A stretch of DNA of 64,000 bases from CAXMST01 sp038206985 (GTDB lineage Bacteria; Actinomycetota; Thermoleophilia; Solirubrobacterales; 70-9), in the NCBI GenBank assembly GCA_038206985.1, contig JBBRAH010000013.1:1-64000 (forward strand), written 5' to 3'. How positions within the stretch are numbered: the first letter of the stretch is position 1; the number at the start of each line of letters is the position of its first letter. Below are positions 53,013 through 61,712 of this stretch, piece after piece. The notes under the pieces were generated by a model. It had not been told where the DNA came from and searched no databases. It saw nothing but the letters and a program-made list of their open reading frames with translations. A program made the translations under genes and the position numbers.

Positions 53013-55700
53013 TCAGCTCCGCGCGGTATCGAGCACCGCGAGGATGTCGTCTCCGTAGCGCTCCAGGCGTGAGGGCCCAATGCCCTCGCAGGCGAGCAAC
53101 TCCTTCGGGCTGGACGGCATCACGGCGGCGATCCCCTCCAGCTGCCGGTTGCTGAGCACCACGTAGGCGGGCACGCCGTCGCCGATGGAGCGTTCGGTGC
53201 GCCAGCGCCTCAGCGCCTCCTCGGCGGCGGGAGATTCCGGCTTGGGATCGACCGCGATCGGAGGTCGTTTCACAGCGCGGCCGCGGGAAGGTGCCACCGG
53301 ATCCGGGGCCGGGGCTCGCGCCGGGGCGGTGGCCTCGCCCGTCAGCTCGGCCAGGAAGGAGGAGCGTCGCTCGGCGTCGCCGAGCACCACGCAGCGATCG
53401 CGCGCGCGAGTGATCGCGACGTGCAGGACGCGCCGCTCCGACTCCCAGTTCTCGCTGAGCCGATGCGGCAACAGACCGTCGGTGACACCGAAGACTGCGA
53501 CCCGGTCCCACTCGCGCCCCTTGACCCGGTGCACGGTCGAGAGCGTCACTCCTTGGCTGCCCGCCGACTCTTCCAGCGACGCCCGCAGCCAGGGCTCGAA
53601 GGTGTGCGGATCGGGATGCAGGTCCGAGACCTGCAGCAGCGCCTCGAGGTCGTCGAGGTGGCTGGCGCTGCCCTGGTTGCCCTTGGAGCCGTCGAGCATC
53701 TCCATCGCCCCGCCGAGCCCGATCCGGTCACGGACGAACTCGAGCAGCTCGCGCACCTGAGCCCCACCGGCAGCGAGGGCTACAAGGCGCTCGATGTCGG
53801 TGACCATCTCATCGACCTTCTTGCAGACCCGCTCGTCGTCGATCTTGCTGCTCAGCGCACGCAGGTCGCTGAGCGAGCGGCAGTTGACGAACCACTTGCT
53901 GATCCAGCGCGGGAAGCCGCGCGAGGGCCGGCGGCGGATCAGCTCGAGATCTGCGGGGATCAGGCCGTCGGGATCGACCGCGATCCGGATCCAGGCGAGC
54001 GCCGCCGCTACTCCAGTGCGCTCCAGGACCTCGGGTCGCACCGAACTGCGCAGGGGCACGCCCGCCGACCAGAGCGCGATCTGCGGGGCAAGCAGCAGCG
54101 AGTTGACGCGTGCGAGGACGGCGATCTGCTCGGCCTCCACCCCGTCCCCGTCTCCCGTTCCACGCCATCCGCGGACGATCTCGACCACGCTCCGGGCGGC
54201 ATCGGCTGCGTCGTGGGTCTCGATCCGCAGCGCGCCCGGATCGGGATCGGCGTCCGGTCCCGGATTGATCCGCTTGTCCACGCGGACGCGGTTGTAGCCG
54301 AGCAGCGTCGCCGCTCCGCTCACGATCCGTTCGGCGCAGCGGTAGTTGGTCTCCAGCGCGGTCGCCTCCGCGCCCGGGAAGAAGTCGGTGTAGTCGACCA
54401 GGAAGCGCGGGTCGGCCCCGGCATGGTCGTAGATTGTCTGATCGTCGTCGCCGACCCCGAAGACATCGAGCGCCGGCATAGCCAGCAGCCGGACCAGCAG
54501 CACGTGCGCCGGGGTCAGATCCTGGAACTCGTCCACCAGAAGATGCCGGTGCTCGGCCTGCATCCGCCGCCGGAATGGCCCGTCGCGCAGGAGCGACTCC
54601 AGGGAGCCGTAGATCTGCTCGTCGAAGTCGATCGCGCCGCTGCCGAGCAGACGCTCGCGATAGGCGTCGAATCCGTCGGCCAGACCCGGCACGTCATCGC
54701 GCCCCTCCTCGACCTCCTCGGGCGCCCGCAAGCCGAGCCGGACCAGGGTGAGCCCGTCCAGGTAGGGCCCGACCGGATCGGTGTTCGTGCGACGTTGGCG
54801 CGGGATCGGAAAGACCTCTTCGACAAGCCGCCGCAGCTCCGGCTCGTCGGCGAGCCGCGGCCGTGCGCCGCGGTGTGCGGCGAGGATCTTGTAACCGAGC
54901 GAGTTGAGCGTGCGGGTCCGCGGTTGCAGGCGGAAGAGCCGCGCCTCCATCTCCCGCTGGGCCTCCTTGTTGTAGGCGACGGCCAGCAGCTGCTCGGTCT
55001 CGTAGCCGCGATCGGCAAGCAGGTGGCGAACCCGCTCGGTCAGGACGCGGGTCTTGCCCGAGCCCGCGGGCGCGATCACCCGCACCGGCCCTCCCTGGTG
55101 GCTGACCGCGGCGAGCTGATCAGCCGCGAGATCGGCCTCCGCTGTGGCCTCGGCCGGAACCGGGGTCAGGCGCCCGCCCTCGATCGAGGCGGTATGGATC
55201 ACGGCAGCCCCGTCCACCGGCCCGGGACAGCTCCAGCGGGGACCGCCATCGATCCATGCCGCGCCGCCACCGGGCAGGGCAACGTCGGCGGCCGTCGCGG
55301 CGAGCGCCCCGGCGCGCTCGGCCTTCACCGACCACCACCAGATCGGCTCGCCGGAGCGGGCGTCGTAGTTGTTGGCCCAGACGAGATGGTGCAGTCGCTC
55401 GAGCGGCAGGTCGAGGCCGGGAGGCAGCAGGTACGGAGGCCCGCCGACCGAGACCGGGTCCCGGAACCGGGCCGGATCGACGGCGAGCTCGACGACGACC
55501 GGCTGGCGCGCGGTCCAGGCCCGGCGGAGTCGCTCCACGACCTCCTCGGGCGCGCTCAGCTGCTCCTCGCCGAGCTGGACCCGCTCAGCGGCAGCCCAGG
55601 GCTCGGGCGCGGACACTCCGGCCCCGATGATCGCCCCACGCCCGAGCCCGGCCTCTGCGGCCGCTCCTACCCGGCGCGCCTCCTGCCCGCCGGCGCTCAA
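53013..55700 (-). CDS. UvrD/PcrA-type DNA helicase with HRDC domain and novel N-terminal region
   Basis: 895 residues. About 190 residues precede the helicase core and contain a Trp-rich stretch (HHLVWANNYDARSGEPIWWW) of no recognised family. Helicase motifs: VRVIAPAGSGKTRVLTERV (I), NSLGYKIL (Ic), LLVDEFQDLTPAHVLLV (II), FGVGDDDQTIYDHAGAD (III), LETNYRC (IV), TLSTVHRVKGREWDRVAVFG (V) and VLHVAITRARDRCVV (VI). The last 75 residues are an HRDC domain (AYVVLSNRQLEGIAAV, LLACEGIGPSRLERYGD). It unwinds DNA 3' to 5' in repair. Its ATGA start overlaps rsmI. Confidence 0.92.
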   Translation of the reverse strand: MSAGGQEARRVGAAAEAGLGRGAIIGAGVSAPEPWAAAERVQLGEEQLSAPEEVVERLRRAWTARQPVVVELAVDPARFRDPVSVGGPPYLLPPGLDLPLERLHHLVWANNYDARSGEPIWWWSVKAERAGALAATAADVALPGGGAAWIDGGPRWSCPGPVDGAAVIHTASIEGGRLTPVPAEATAEADLAADQLAAVSHQGGPVRVIAPAGSGKTRVLTERVRHLLADRGYETEQLLAVAYNKEAQREMEARLFRLQPRTRTLNSLGYKILAAHRGARPRLADEPELRRLVEEVFPIPRQRRTNTDPVGPYLDGLTLVRLGLRAPEEVEEGRDDVPGLADGFDAYRERLLGSGAIDFDEQIYGSLESLLRDGPFRRRMQAEHRHLLVDEFQDLTPAHVLLVRLLAMPALDVFGVGDDDQTIYDHAGADPRFLVDYTDFFPGAEATALETNYRCAERIVSGAATLLGYNRVRVDKRINPGPDADPDPGALRIETHDAADAARSVVEIVRGWRGTGDGDGVEAEQIAVLARVNSLLLAPQIALWSAGVPLRSSVRPEVLERTGVAAALAWIRIAVDPDGLIPADLELIRRRPSRGFPRWISKWFVNCRSLSDLRALSSKIDDERVCKKVDEMVTDIERLVALAAGGAQVRELLEFVRDRIGLGGAMEMLDGSKGNQGSASHLDDLEALLQVSDLHPDPHTFEPWLRASLEESAGSQGVTLSTVHRVKGREWDRVAVFGVTDGLLPHRLSENWESERRVLHVAITRARDRCVVLGDAERRSSFLAELTGEATAPARAPAPDPVAPSRGRAVKRPPIAVDPKPESPAAEEALRRWRTERSIGDGVPAYVVLSNRQLEGIAAVMPSSPKELLACEGIGPSRLERYGDDILAVLDTARS

Positions 55701-56521
55701 ATCCGCGGCTCGCGCCCGGTCAGCTCTTTGTAGAGCTCGTTCGGCCGGGTGCCGGTCAGGGCCGCGACGACGCCGGCGGCGGCTCGCGGTCGGGCGCCCG
55801 CCTGGACGAGGCGGCGCAACGCGTCGACCGCGAACGCCGTGTCCGGAGAGGCTGCCCGCTTGCGGGATGGGGAGATGACGACGACGATCTCGCCCTTGAC
55901 GTTCTCACGGAAGCGGCGGGCCAGATCGCCGAGCGTCCCGCGCGCGACCTCCTCGTGCAGCTTGGTCAGCTCGCGGCAGACGGCGGCGCTGCGATCCGGA
56001 GCCAGCGCGGCCAGCGCCCGCAGCGAGTCGGGCAGGCGACGGGGCGACTCGAAGGCGATCACGGTCTCGGTGGACTGCAGCACCCGCTCCAGCTCGCCCG
56101 AGCGACGTGGCAGGAAACCCTCGAAGCGCCAGCGGTCCACGGGCAGACCGGAGGCGACCAGCGCGGTCGTGATCGCGCTGGGCCCCGGCAGGACCTCGAG
56201 CTCCAGGTCGCGCTCGATCACGGCTGCGATCAGCCGGAAGCCGGGATCGGAGAGCGCGGGCATGCCTGCATCACTGATCAGCGCCACCCTGGCGCCCCGC
56301 TCGATCGCCTTCGCGAGCTGCGGGGAGCGCTGCTCCTCGTTCGCCTCGTGGTAGCTGACGAAACGCGGGTGCTCGATCTCGAGCCGCTCGTAGAGGCGGC
56401 CGGCGCGGCGGGTGTCTTCGCAGGCCACGAGGTCGGCGTCAGCGAGCGCGGTCCGAACCCGGTCGGAGATGTCGCCCATGTTGCCGATCGGCGTCGGGCA
56501 GACGATCAGACGGCCGGCCAT
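55697..56521 (-). CDS. rsmI: 16S rRNA (cytidine-1402 2'-O) methyltransferase
   Basis: 274 residues of the tetrapyrrole-methylase fold. Motifs: LIVCPTPIGNMGDISDRVRTAL, DLVACEDTRRAGRLYERL, FVSYHEANEEQR, VALISDAGMPALSDPGFRLI, VLPGPSAITTALVASGL and RFEGFLPRRSGE. It modifies the decoding centre of the ribosome. It overlaps the ROK kinase by 1 base (TGATG) and the helicase start by 4 bases. Confidence 0.95.
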   Translation of the reverse strand: MAGRLIVCPTPIGNMGDISDRVRTALADADLVACEDTRRAGRLYERLEIEHPRFVSYHEANEEQRSPQLAKAIERGARVALISDAGMPALSDPGFRLIAAVIERDLELEVLPGPSAITTALVASGLPVDRWRFEGFLPRRSGELERVLQSTETVIAFESPRRLPDSLRALAALAPDRSAAVCRELTKLHEEVARGTLGDLARRFRENVKGEIVVVISPSRKRAASPDTAFAVDALRRLVQAGARPRAAAGVVAALTGTRPNELYKELTGREPRI

Positions 56522-57495
56522 CAGGCAGTCACCATGACCCGGCCGTCGAGTTCCTCGAGCGCCAGCGTGGCGGCACCGAGCATGCCGGCCTCCTCGCCCA
56601 GGGCAGCCGCCTTCACCGGCACCCGGTTCTGTGGAGGCAGGGCGCGGGAGCGCAGCTCGTCCCGGGCCGGCTCGAGCAGCATCTTGCCGGCGCCGGCGAC
56701 CACCCCGCCGCCAAGCAGGATTACGTCGGGATCGAGGGCGTTGGCGATCCCCGAGAGCGCGGTGCCGATCCTGCGCCCGACCAGGTCGAGAACCTCGAGC
56801 GCGCTGCCGTCACCGGTGCTTGCCGCGGCGACGATCGCGTGTCCGTCGATCGGCCAACCGGCGGCGAGCACCTTTCCGAGAGCGGAGTCGGGGTGTGCCT
56901 CGGCAGCCGCACGACCCTCGCGGGCAAGAGCCGTGCCCGAGGCCAGGGACTCCACGCAGCCCCGGTTGGGGCAACTGCCCTGGCACGGCGGGCCATCCGC
57001 CGCGATCACGATGTGGCCGAGCTCGGCCCCCGCCCCGCTGGAGCCGCGGTATGGATGACCGTCGATGATCAATCCGCCGCCGATGCCGGTGCCGATCGTC
57101 AGCATCGCCACGTTTGTGGTGCCGCGGGCAGCGCCATGGCGATGCTCAGCCAGCACCGCCACGTTGGCGTCGTTGTCCATCGAGGTCGGCAGGCCGATCG
57201 CCTCGGCGATGAGGTCCCGAAGCGGCACGTCCGCCAGAGGCAGGTTGACCGCGTTGACGCAGACCCCGCGGCGGCGATCGATCGTGCAGGGCACGCCGAG
57301 ACCGATCGCGGCCACTTCCGGGCGGGCGGCGATCGCGGCTCGCAACTCACGAACCAGCAGGTCGATCACCTCGTCCTGGGTGCGACCGTGCGAAGTGGCG
57401 ATGTTGCGGTGGAACACGGTTGGACCGTCCCCCACGACCCCGACGAGCATCTTGGTGCCCCCGAGGTCCACCCCGATTGCCTCGCGCGCGCTCAC
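56521..57495 (-). CDS. ROK-family sugar kinase (glucokinase-like)
   Basis: 324 residues from GTG 57495. It phosphorylates glucose or a related hexose with ATP. Motifs: IGVDLGGTKMLVGVV (phosphate 1), LGVPCTIDRRRGVCVNAVNL, DNDANVAVLAEHRHGAARG, MLTIGTGIGGGLIIDG, the zinc-binding ROK signature GHIVIAADGPPCQGSCPNRGCVE, and LGGGVVAGAG. It is divergent from the LCP gene with a 57-base gap containing a shared -10-like sequence. Confidence 0.92.
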   Translation of the reverse strand: MSAREAIGVDLGGTKMLVGVVGDGPTVFHRNIATSHGRTQDEVIDLLVRELRAAIAARPEVAAIGLGVPCTIDRRRGVCVNAVNLPLADVPLRDLIAEAIGLPTSMDNDANVAVLAEHRHGAARGTTNVAMLTIGTGIGGGLIIDGHPYRGSSGAGAELGHIVIAADGPPCQGSCPNRGCVESLASGTALAREGRAAAEAHPDSALGKVLAAGWPIDGHAIVAAASTGDGSALEVLDLVGRRIGTALSGIANALDPDVILLGGGVVAGAGKMLLEPARDELRSRALPPQNRVPVKAAALGEEAGMLGAATLALEELDGRVMVTA

Positions 57496-57552
57496 TGCCG
57501 TGGCGGGGGCTGACGGGGAATCCGGGAGGCCATACGGCAGTATTACCTGCTC

Positions 57553-58905
57553 ATGGCTGACGATGATCAGGAGCAGCCGGACCGTCCCGAGTACAACGTG
57601 TACCGGGCCGGATCGGGGCGGGGACGCAAGGGGCGCGGCGAGAGCACGCGGGCCAAGCCGTCGCGTGGAAGCTCCCCCGCTCGCCCCTCCAGGGGCTCCG
57701 GCGACGGCGAGAGGGTCTCCGGCGACGATCCCGGCTACCAGGTCTACAAGGCACGCCGCAACCCGCTGGCGCGCCTGCGCGGCGCCGATGTCGGCGGCCT
57801 GAAGGACCGGCTGGGCGACCGTCGCAAGGCGGGCCGCCGAGAGGAACTCCGCGACATCGACGAGCCCGGCCGCAAGCCGACCTGGCGCCGCGTCATGCGC
57901 TGGGCGCTGATCGGGGCCGGGGTGTGGATCCTGCTCTCGATGGTGCTGTTCGCGGTCAGCGCCCAGATCCAGAAGGGCAAGCTCAGCAGCGACGCGGCCG
58001 ACACGCTGGGCGGCAACCCGCTGATGGCCGCCTTCCCCCAGAACATCCTCGTAATCGGCACCGACGCACGCCCGGAGGCGACCGGCAACCCGGAGGCCGA
58101 GACCCGGGAGAAATGCATCGAGCAAGGGTCGACCGGCTCGGCCCCGAGTTCGGATTGCGGGGGCTTCAGGGCAGATACCTTGATGGTCGTGCGTGCCGGC
58201 GGCGGTGCCTTTGAGAAACTCTCGATCCCGCGCGACACCCTCGCCGAGATTCCGGGCGTCGGACCAGAGAAGATCAACTCCGCTTACGCGAGAGGGGGAG
58301 CGGCGCTTCAGGTCGAGACCGTTGAGAATCTCCTCGCGATAGACATCAACCACGTCGTGCTGCTCGACTTCGCGGGCTTCGCGGACTTCATCGACGCGAT
58401 CGGAGGGGTGACGGTCGATGTCGGCACTCGCGTGAAATCGATCGTGGACGGGGGTTCCGGCCAAGGGGGGATAACACTCAAGCTGGAGCGAGGAGAGCAG
58501 ACGCTCGATGGCGATCAGGCGCTTGCTTATGCTCGCACCCGGGAGAACGTACGGAACCCGGACGAGAACGACCTGGACCGGGCCCGGCGCCAGCAGGAGG
58601 TGCTGGCAGGCATCAAGAGTCGGCTGACCAGCGTCTGGCGGCTGCCGATCAATTTCCTGCGTGGACCGTTGATCGCATGGAACGCCCCAAAGGCGATGGT
58701 CACGGACATGGGCGCGCTTGCACTTCCCCAACTCGCGATCGCACTCGCAATTGGCGGCGAGCAAGGCACCCAGATCCTTGGCAAGGGTGCACCCATATCC
58801 CTCTCGGGGAACATCGTAATCCCTCAGGAGGAGTGCGAGAGAGCACTGCGGAAGTTCCTCGGCGAGGCGCCCAAGGATCCGCCGCCGTGCTCCCCGCCGG
58901 CCTGA
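57553..58905 (+). CDS. LytR-CpsA-Psr (LCP) family cell-wall polymer transferase
   Basis: 450 residues. A basic, Gly/Ser/Arg-rich cytoplasmic tail of about 115 residues is followed by one membrane helix (WALIGAGVWILLSMVLFAVS) and the LCP domain: NILVIGTDARPE, FRADTLMVVRAGG, KLSIPRDTLAEIPGVG, KINSAYARGG, VDVGTRVKSI, LDGDQALAYARTRE, and DLDRARRQQEVLAGIKSR. Such enzymes move lipid-linked glycopolymers onto peptidoglycan or proteins. TATTAC sits 6 bases before the ATG. It might attach glycans like that of the 14-21 kb cluster, though nothing links them directly. Confidence 0.93.
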   Translation: MADDDQEQPDRPEYNVYRAGSGRGRKGRGESTRAKPSRGSSPARPSRGSGDGERVSGDDPGYQVYKARRNPLARLRGADVGGLKDRLGDRRKAGRREELRDIDEPGRKPTWRRVMRWALIGAGVWILLSMVLFAVSAQIQKGKLSSDAADTLGGNPLMAAFPQNILVIGTDARPEATGNPEAETREKCIEQGSTGSAPSSDCGGFRADTLMVVRAGGGAFEKLSIPRDTLAEIPGVGPEKINSAYARGGAALQVETVENLLAIDINHVVLLDFAGFADFIDAIGGVTVDVGTRVKSIVDGGSGQGGITLKLERGEQTLDGDQALAYARTRENVRNPDENDLDRARRQQEVLAGIKSRLTSVWRLPINFLRGPLIAWNAPKAMVTDMGALALPQLAIALAIGGEQGTQILGKGAPISLSGNIVIPQEECERALRKFLGEAPKDPPPCSPPA

Positions 58906-58939
58906 GTCGCTGCTCGGGGGCTACGACGCGCGTTCTGCT

Positions 58940-59326
58940 TCAGCCGGACCCGGACGACCCGGATGACCCGGATGAGCCCGAGCCCGAGCCGGAGCCGGAA
59001 CTGCCGCTCGCGGCCTTGGCCTTCTCGCCGCCGGATGACGATGACGACGACGAGGAGTCGCCCGATCCCGACGAGGAGTCCGAGCCCGACTTGGACTCCT
59101 TGCCGGAGGAATCGCCGCCGTCGTCGGAGCCGGTCGGCTTCTTGGCGCCCTTGCGGGCGTAGTCGGTCGTGTAGAAGCCGGAGCCCTTGTAGTGGATCGC
59201 TGGAGCGCTCAGGATCCGCGCCGCCGGAGCGCCGCAGACCTCGCACTTGTCGAGCGAATCCTCGCTCATCGACTGGATGGCCTCGAAGGTATGGCCGCCT
59301 TCGCAGCGGTATTCGTAGATCGGCAT
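58940..59326 (-). CDS. FmdB-type zinc ribbon protein with Ser/Gly/Asp tail
   Basis: 128 residues. It starts MPIYEYRCEGGHTFE and continues CEVCGAPAARILSAP, the complete CxxxxH/CxxC zinc ribbon of the FmdB regulatory family. A short region (GSGFYTTDYARKG) also matches. From about residue 62 it is only Ser, Gly, Asp, Lys and Ala repeats (SSSSSSSSGG), longer than in most homologs. The role of the family is uncertain (regulatory). Confidence 0.9.
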   Translation of the reverse strand: MPIYEYRCEGGHTFEAIQSMSEDSLDKCEVCGAPAARILSAPAIHYKGSGFYTTDYARKGAKKPTGSDDGGDSSGKESKSGSDSSSGSGDSSSSSSSSGGEKAKAASGSSGSGSGSGSSGSSGSSGSG

Positions 59327-59651
59327 GGGCGGGCGATTATGCCAGCCCGTCGTCGGAGCGCCCGCCGGTCCCCCCGGAGAAACGGGCGCTCAACGACGTG
59401 GGCTGGAGAGGTTGGTACCCGTCGACCGCCAAACGACCCATACGGCCAGATGGCAGCCGGCGCGGATTGTGGTGTTCAGAACGGAACCCATTTGACCAAC
59501 ACTCACGTAGTGGGCCTATCGGCACCAGTACCCAGAACCTTTAGGTGTTGGTACCTAACCTATTTGGGGTAAGAATGCCTGAGTAGCCAGGATGTGTCGA
59601 TCTGCAGGGGAAGCGCCGCCCACAGTCCCCAGTCCCCTAGGCTTGGCGGCG
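59327..59651. other. Intergenic region upstream of glyS, less GC-rich
   Basis: 325 bases between the divergent FmdB and glyS genes with no convincing gene. Most of 59430-59600 is distinctly AT-richer than its surroundings. It holds a small hairpin TTAGGT-GTTGGT-ACCTAA (59541-59558), which overlaps the candidate promoter below. A second start-proximal TAGGCT box is at 59638. Confidence 0.6.
59548..59576 (+). promoter_or_regulatory. Candidate glyS promoter
   Basis: TTGGTA (59548-59553) and TAAGAAT (59570-59576) with a 16-base spacer in the AT-richer part of the gap. Transcription would give a leader of about 70 bases. A palindromic hairpin covers its -35 region, so a repressor could act there. 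The alternative TAGGCT at 59638-59643 would give a leaderless message. Confidence 0.35.
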
Positions 59652-61022
59652 ATGAGCGAGGAGACCAAAGAGCGCGCCGACGTGAGCCTGGACGAGATTG
59701 TCGCGCTGTGCAAGAGGCGGGGATTCATCTTTCCGTCCTCCGAGATTTACGGCGGCGTCGGCTCCACCTATGACTACGGCCACTACGGCGTTCTGTTGCG
59801 CAACAACGTCAAGGCTGAGTGGTGGCGGGCGATGCTGACCGAACGCGACGACATCGTCGCCCTCGACTCGGCGATCATCCAGCACCCGCGCGTCTGGGAG
59901 GCCTCCGGTCATGTCGGCGGCTTCTCGGACCCGATGGTCGACTGCAAGACCTGCAAGAAGCGCTTCCGCGAGGACAAGCTCGATATCGGGCAGTGCGGCG
60001 AGAAGCCCTCCAAGCTGCCCGGCGAGGGCAAGAACTGCGAGCTGACCGAAGCCCGCGACTTCAACCTGATGTTCAAAACACAGGTCGGTCCGGTCGCGGA
60101 GACGGGGTCGGAGGCCTATCTGCGGCCCGAGACGGCCCAGGGGATCTTCATCAACTTCAAGAACGTCCTGCAGTTCTCCCGCAAGAAGCCCCCATTCGGA
60201 ATCGCCCAGATCGGCAAGAGCTTCCGCAACGAGATCACGACCGGCAACTTCATCTTCCGCACGCGCGAGTTCGAGCAGATGGAGATGGAGTTCTTCTGCC
60301 CGCCGGACGAGGCGCCGAAGTGGCACGAGCACTGGATGGCCGAGCGCATGCGCTGGTACACCGACCTCGGCATCCGCCCCGGCAACCTGATCCTGCGCCC
60401 GCACGCGGGGGACGAGCTGAGCCACTACTCCTCGGCCACCTCCGACATCGAGTACCTGTACCCGATGGGCTACTCGGAGCTCGAGGGCATCGCCAACCGC
60501 GGCAACTTCGACCTCACCCAGCACGCCGAGTTCTCCGGGGAGAAGCTGGAGTACTTCGACCCCCAAAGCGGCGAGCGCTATGTGCCGCACGTGATCGAGC
60601 CGGCCGCCGGCGTCGATCGCGCCACCCTCGCCTTTCTGGTGGACGCCTACTGGACCGAGGAGGTCGAGGGCCGCCAGCGCAACGTGCTCTCCCTGCACCC
60701 GAAACTGGCCCCGGTCAAGGTTGCGGTCCTGCCCCTGGTCAACAAGGAGGGCATGCCGGAGAAGGCGCGCGAGGTCTTTGAGTCGCTGCGGCGACGGATC
60801 GGCGCCGAGTACGACACGGGCGGCGCGATCGGCAAGCGCTACCGCCGCCAGGACGAGATCGGCACGCCGTGGTGCATCACGATCGACGGCGAGACCGCCA
60901 ACGACGACACGGTGACGCTGCGCGACCGCGACACGCTCGAGCAGTCCCGCGTCCCGGTCGAGGGCCTGGCCGCCGAGTTGCTCGAGCGCCTCGAGCAGCC
61001 CTGGACCAGCCCGCGGGGCTGA
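59652..61022 (+). CDS. glyS: Glycyl-tRNA synthetase (single-chain, eukaryote/archaeal type)
   Basis: 456 residues from ATG 59652, 8 bases after TAGGCT. Class II synthetase: FPSSEIYGGVGSTYDYGHYG, then the motif 2 region IGKSFRNEITTGNFIFRTRE (about residue 200), EMEFFCPP, SATSDIEYLYPMGYSELEG, and motif 3 AAGVDRATLAFLVDAY, then the anticodon-binding domain (VAVLPLVNKEGMPEKARE). A zinc-like CKTCKKRFREDK insertion is present. Charges tRNA-Gly as an alpha-2 dimer. Confidence 0.96.
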   Translation: MSEETKERADVSLDEIVALCKRRGFIFPSSEIYGGVGSTYDYGHYGVLLRNNVKAEWWRAMLTERDDIVALDSAIIQHPRVWEASGHVGGFSDPMVDCKTCKKRFREDKLDIGQCGEKPSKLPGEGKNCELTEARDFNLMFKTQVGPVAETGSEAYLRPETAQGIFINFKNVLQFSRKKPPFGIAQIGKSFRNEITTGNFIFRTREFEQMEMEFFCPPDEAPKWHEHWMAERMRWYTDLGIRPGNLILRPHAGDELSHYSSATSDIEYLYPMGYSELEGIANRGNFDLTQHAEFSGEKLEYFDPQSGERYVPHVIEPAAGVDRATLAFLVDAYWTEEVEGRQRNVLSLHPKLAPVKVAVLPLVNKEGMPEKAREVFESLRRRIGAEYDTGGAIGKRYRRQDEIGTPWCITIDGETANDDTVTLRDRDTLEQSRVPVEGLAAELLERLEQPWTSPRG

Positions 61023-61241
61023 GTCCGTCGGTTCGCGGGCCCGCCCGTCGCGGTCGTCCGTCCAGGCCGTTGCAGCTTGGTCACTCCCTCGCTGCAAACC
61101 GCCCCGGCCACACGGCGGGGGACCCTCGGGGTCTCACGACCGATTGCAGGCAACTCAGGGACCGCCGAGTACCCGCACACCCACCCCACGGAACTCGAGG
61201 CGGACCTCCGCGCGATGGGAGTCGGCGATAGGTTCTGAGGC

Positions 61242-61712
61242 ATGAGCGAGCCGGAGGCGAAGTCGAGGCGGGAGGCCTATCTCCATGTGCTCGAGATCCC
61301 GACCCGCTGGAACGACAATGACGTCTACGGGCACGTCAACAACGTCGAGTACTACGGCTACTTCGACACCGTGATCAACGAGTGGCTGATCCGCGAGGGC
61401 GGCCTCGACATCCACGACGGCGAGACGGTCGGCTTCTGTGTCGAGTCGCAATGCAGCTACATGGCGCCGATCTCCTTCCCGGAGACGGTGGAGGTCGCGC
61501 TAAGAGTCGGCCACCTGGGCAGCTCCTCGGTCCGCTACGAGATCGGCATCTTCCGCAAGGGCGTCGCCGAGCCGGCGGCCGAGGGCCACTTCGTGCACGT
61601 CTTCGTCGAGGTCGCCGGCGGCCGCCCCACCGGGATCCCGGAGTCCGTCCGCTCCTGCCTCGAGCGGCTCCGGCCGGAGGGCAGCGAAGCGCCGGACGAG
61701 GCAGCTTCGTGA
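61242..61712 (+). CDS. Acyl-CoA thioesterase, hot-dog fold (YbgC/4HBT type)
   Basis: 156 residues. TRWNDNDVYGHVNNVEYYGYFDTVINEWL is the YbgC-like active-site helix region, with the Asp in DVYGHVNN expected to act in thioester hydrolysis. The C-terminal half (CSYMAPISFPETVEVALRVG) completes the hot-dog sheet. The substrate acyl-CoA is unknown. TAGGTT at 61229 lies 7 bases before the ATG. The stop overlaps the dehydrogenase start (GTGA), so the two probably act on one pathway. Confidence 0.9.
   Translation: MSEPEAKSRREAYLHVLEIPTRWNDNDVYGHVNNVEYYGYFDTVINEWLIREGGLDIHDGETVGFCVESQCSYMAPISFPETVEVALRVGHLGSSSVRYEIGIFRKGVAEPAAEGHFVHVFVEVAGGRPTGIPESVRSCLERLRPEGSEAPDEAAS

Noticed and set aside
53421..55733. 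A 770-codon open frame antisense to the helicase
   Set aside because: Same cause; the minus-strand helicase has all seven motifs while this frame has none.
57496..58764. A long N-terminal extension of the ROK kinase
   Set aside because: It is antisense to the LCP gene and lacks any domain; the kinase begins normally at GTG 57495.
59408..59421. AGGTTGGTACCCGT resembles the T-box antiterminator motif AGGGTGGNACCGCG near glyS
   Set aside because: Only about 10 of 14 bases agree, it lies 230 bases before the gene, and no stem I or antiterminator could be drawn.
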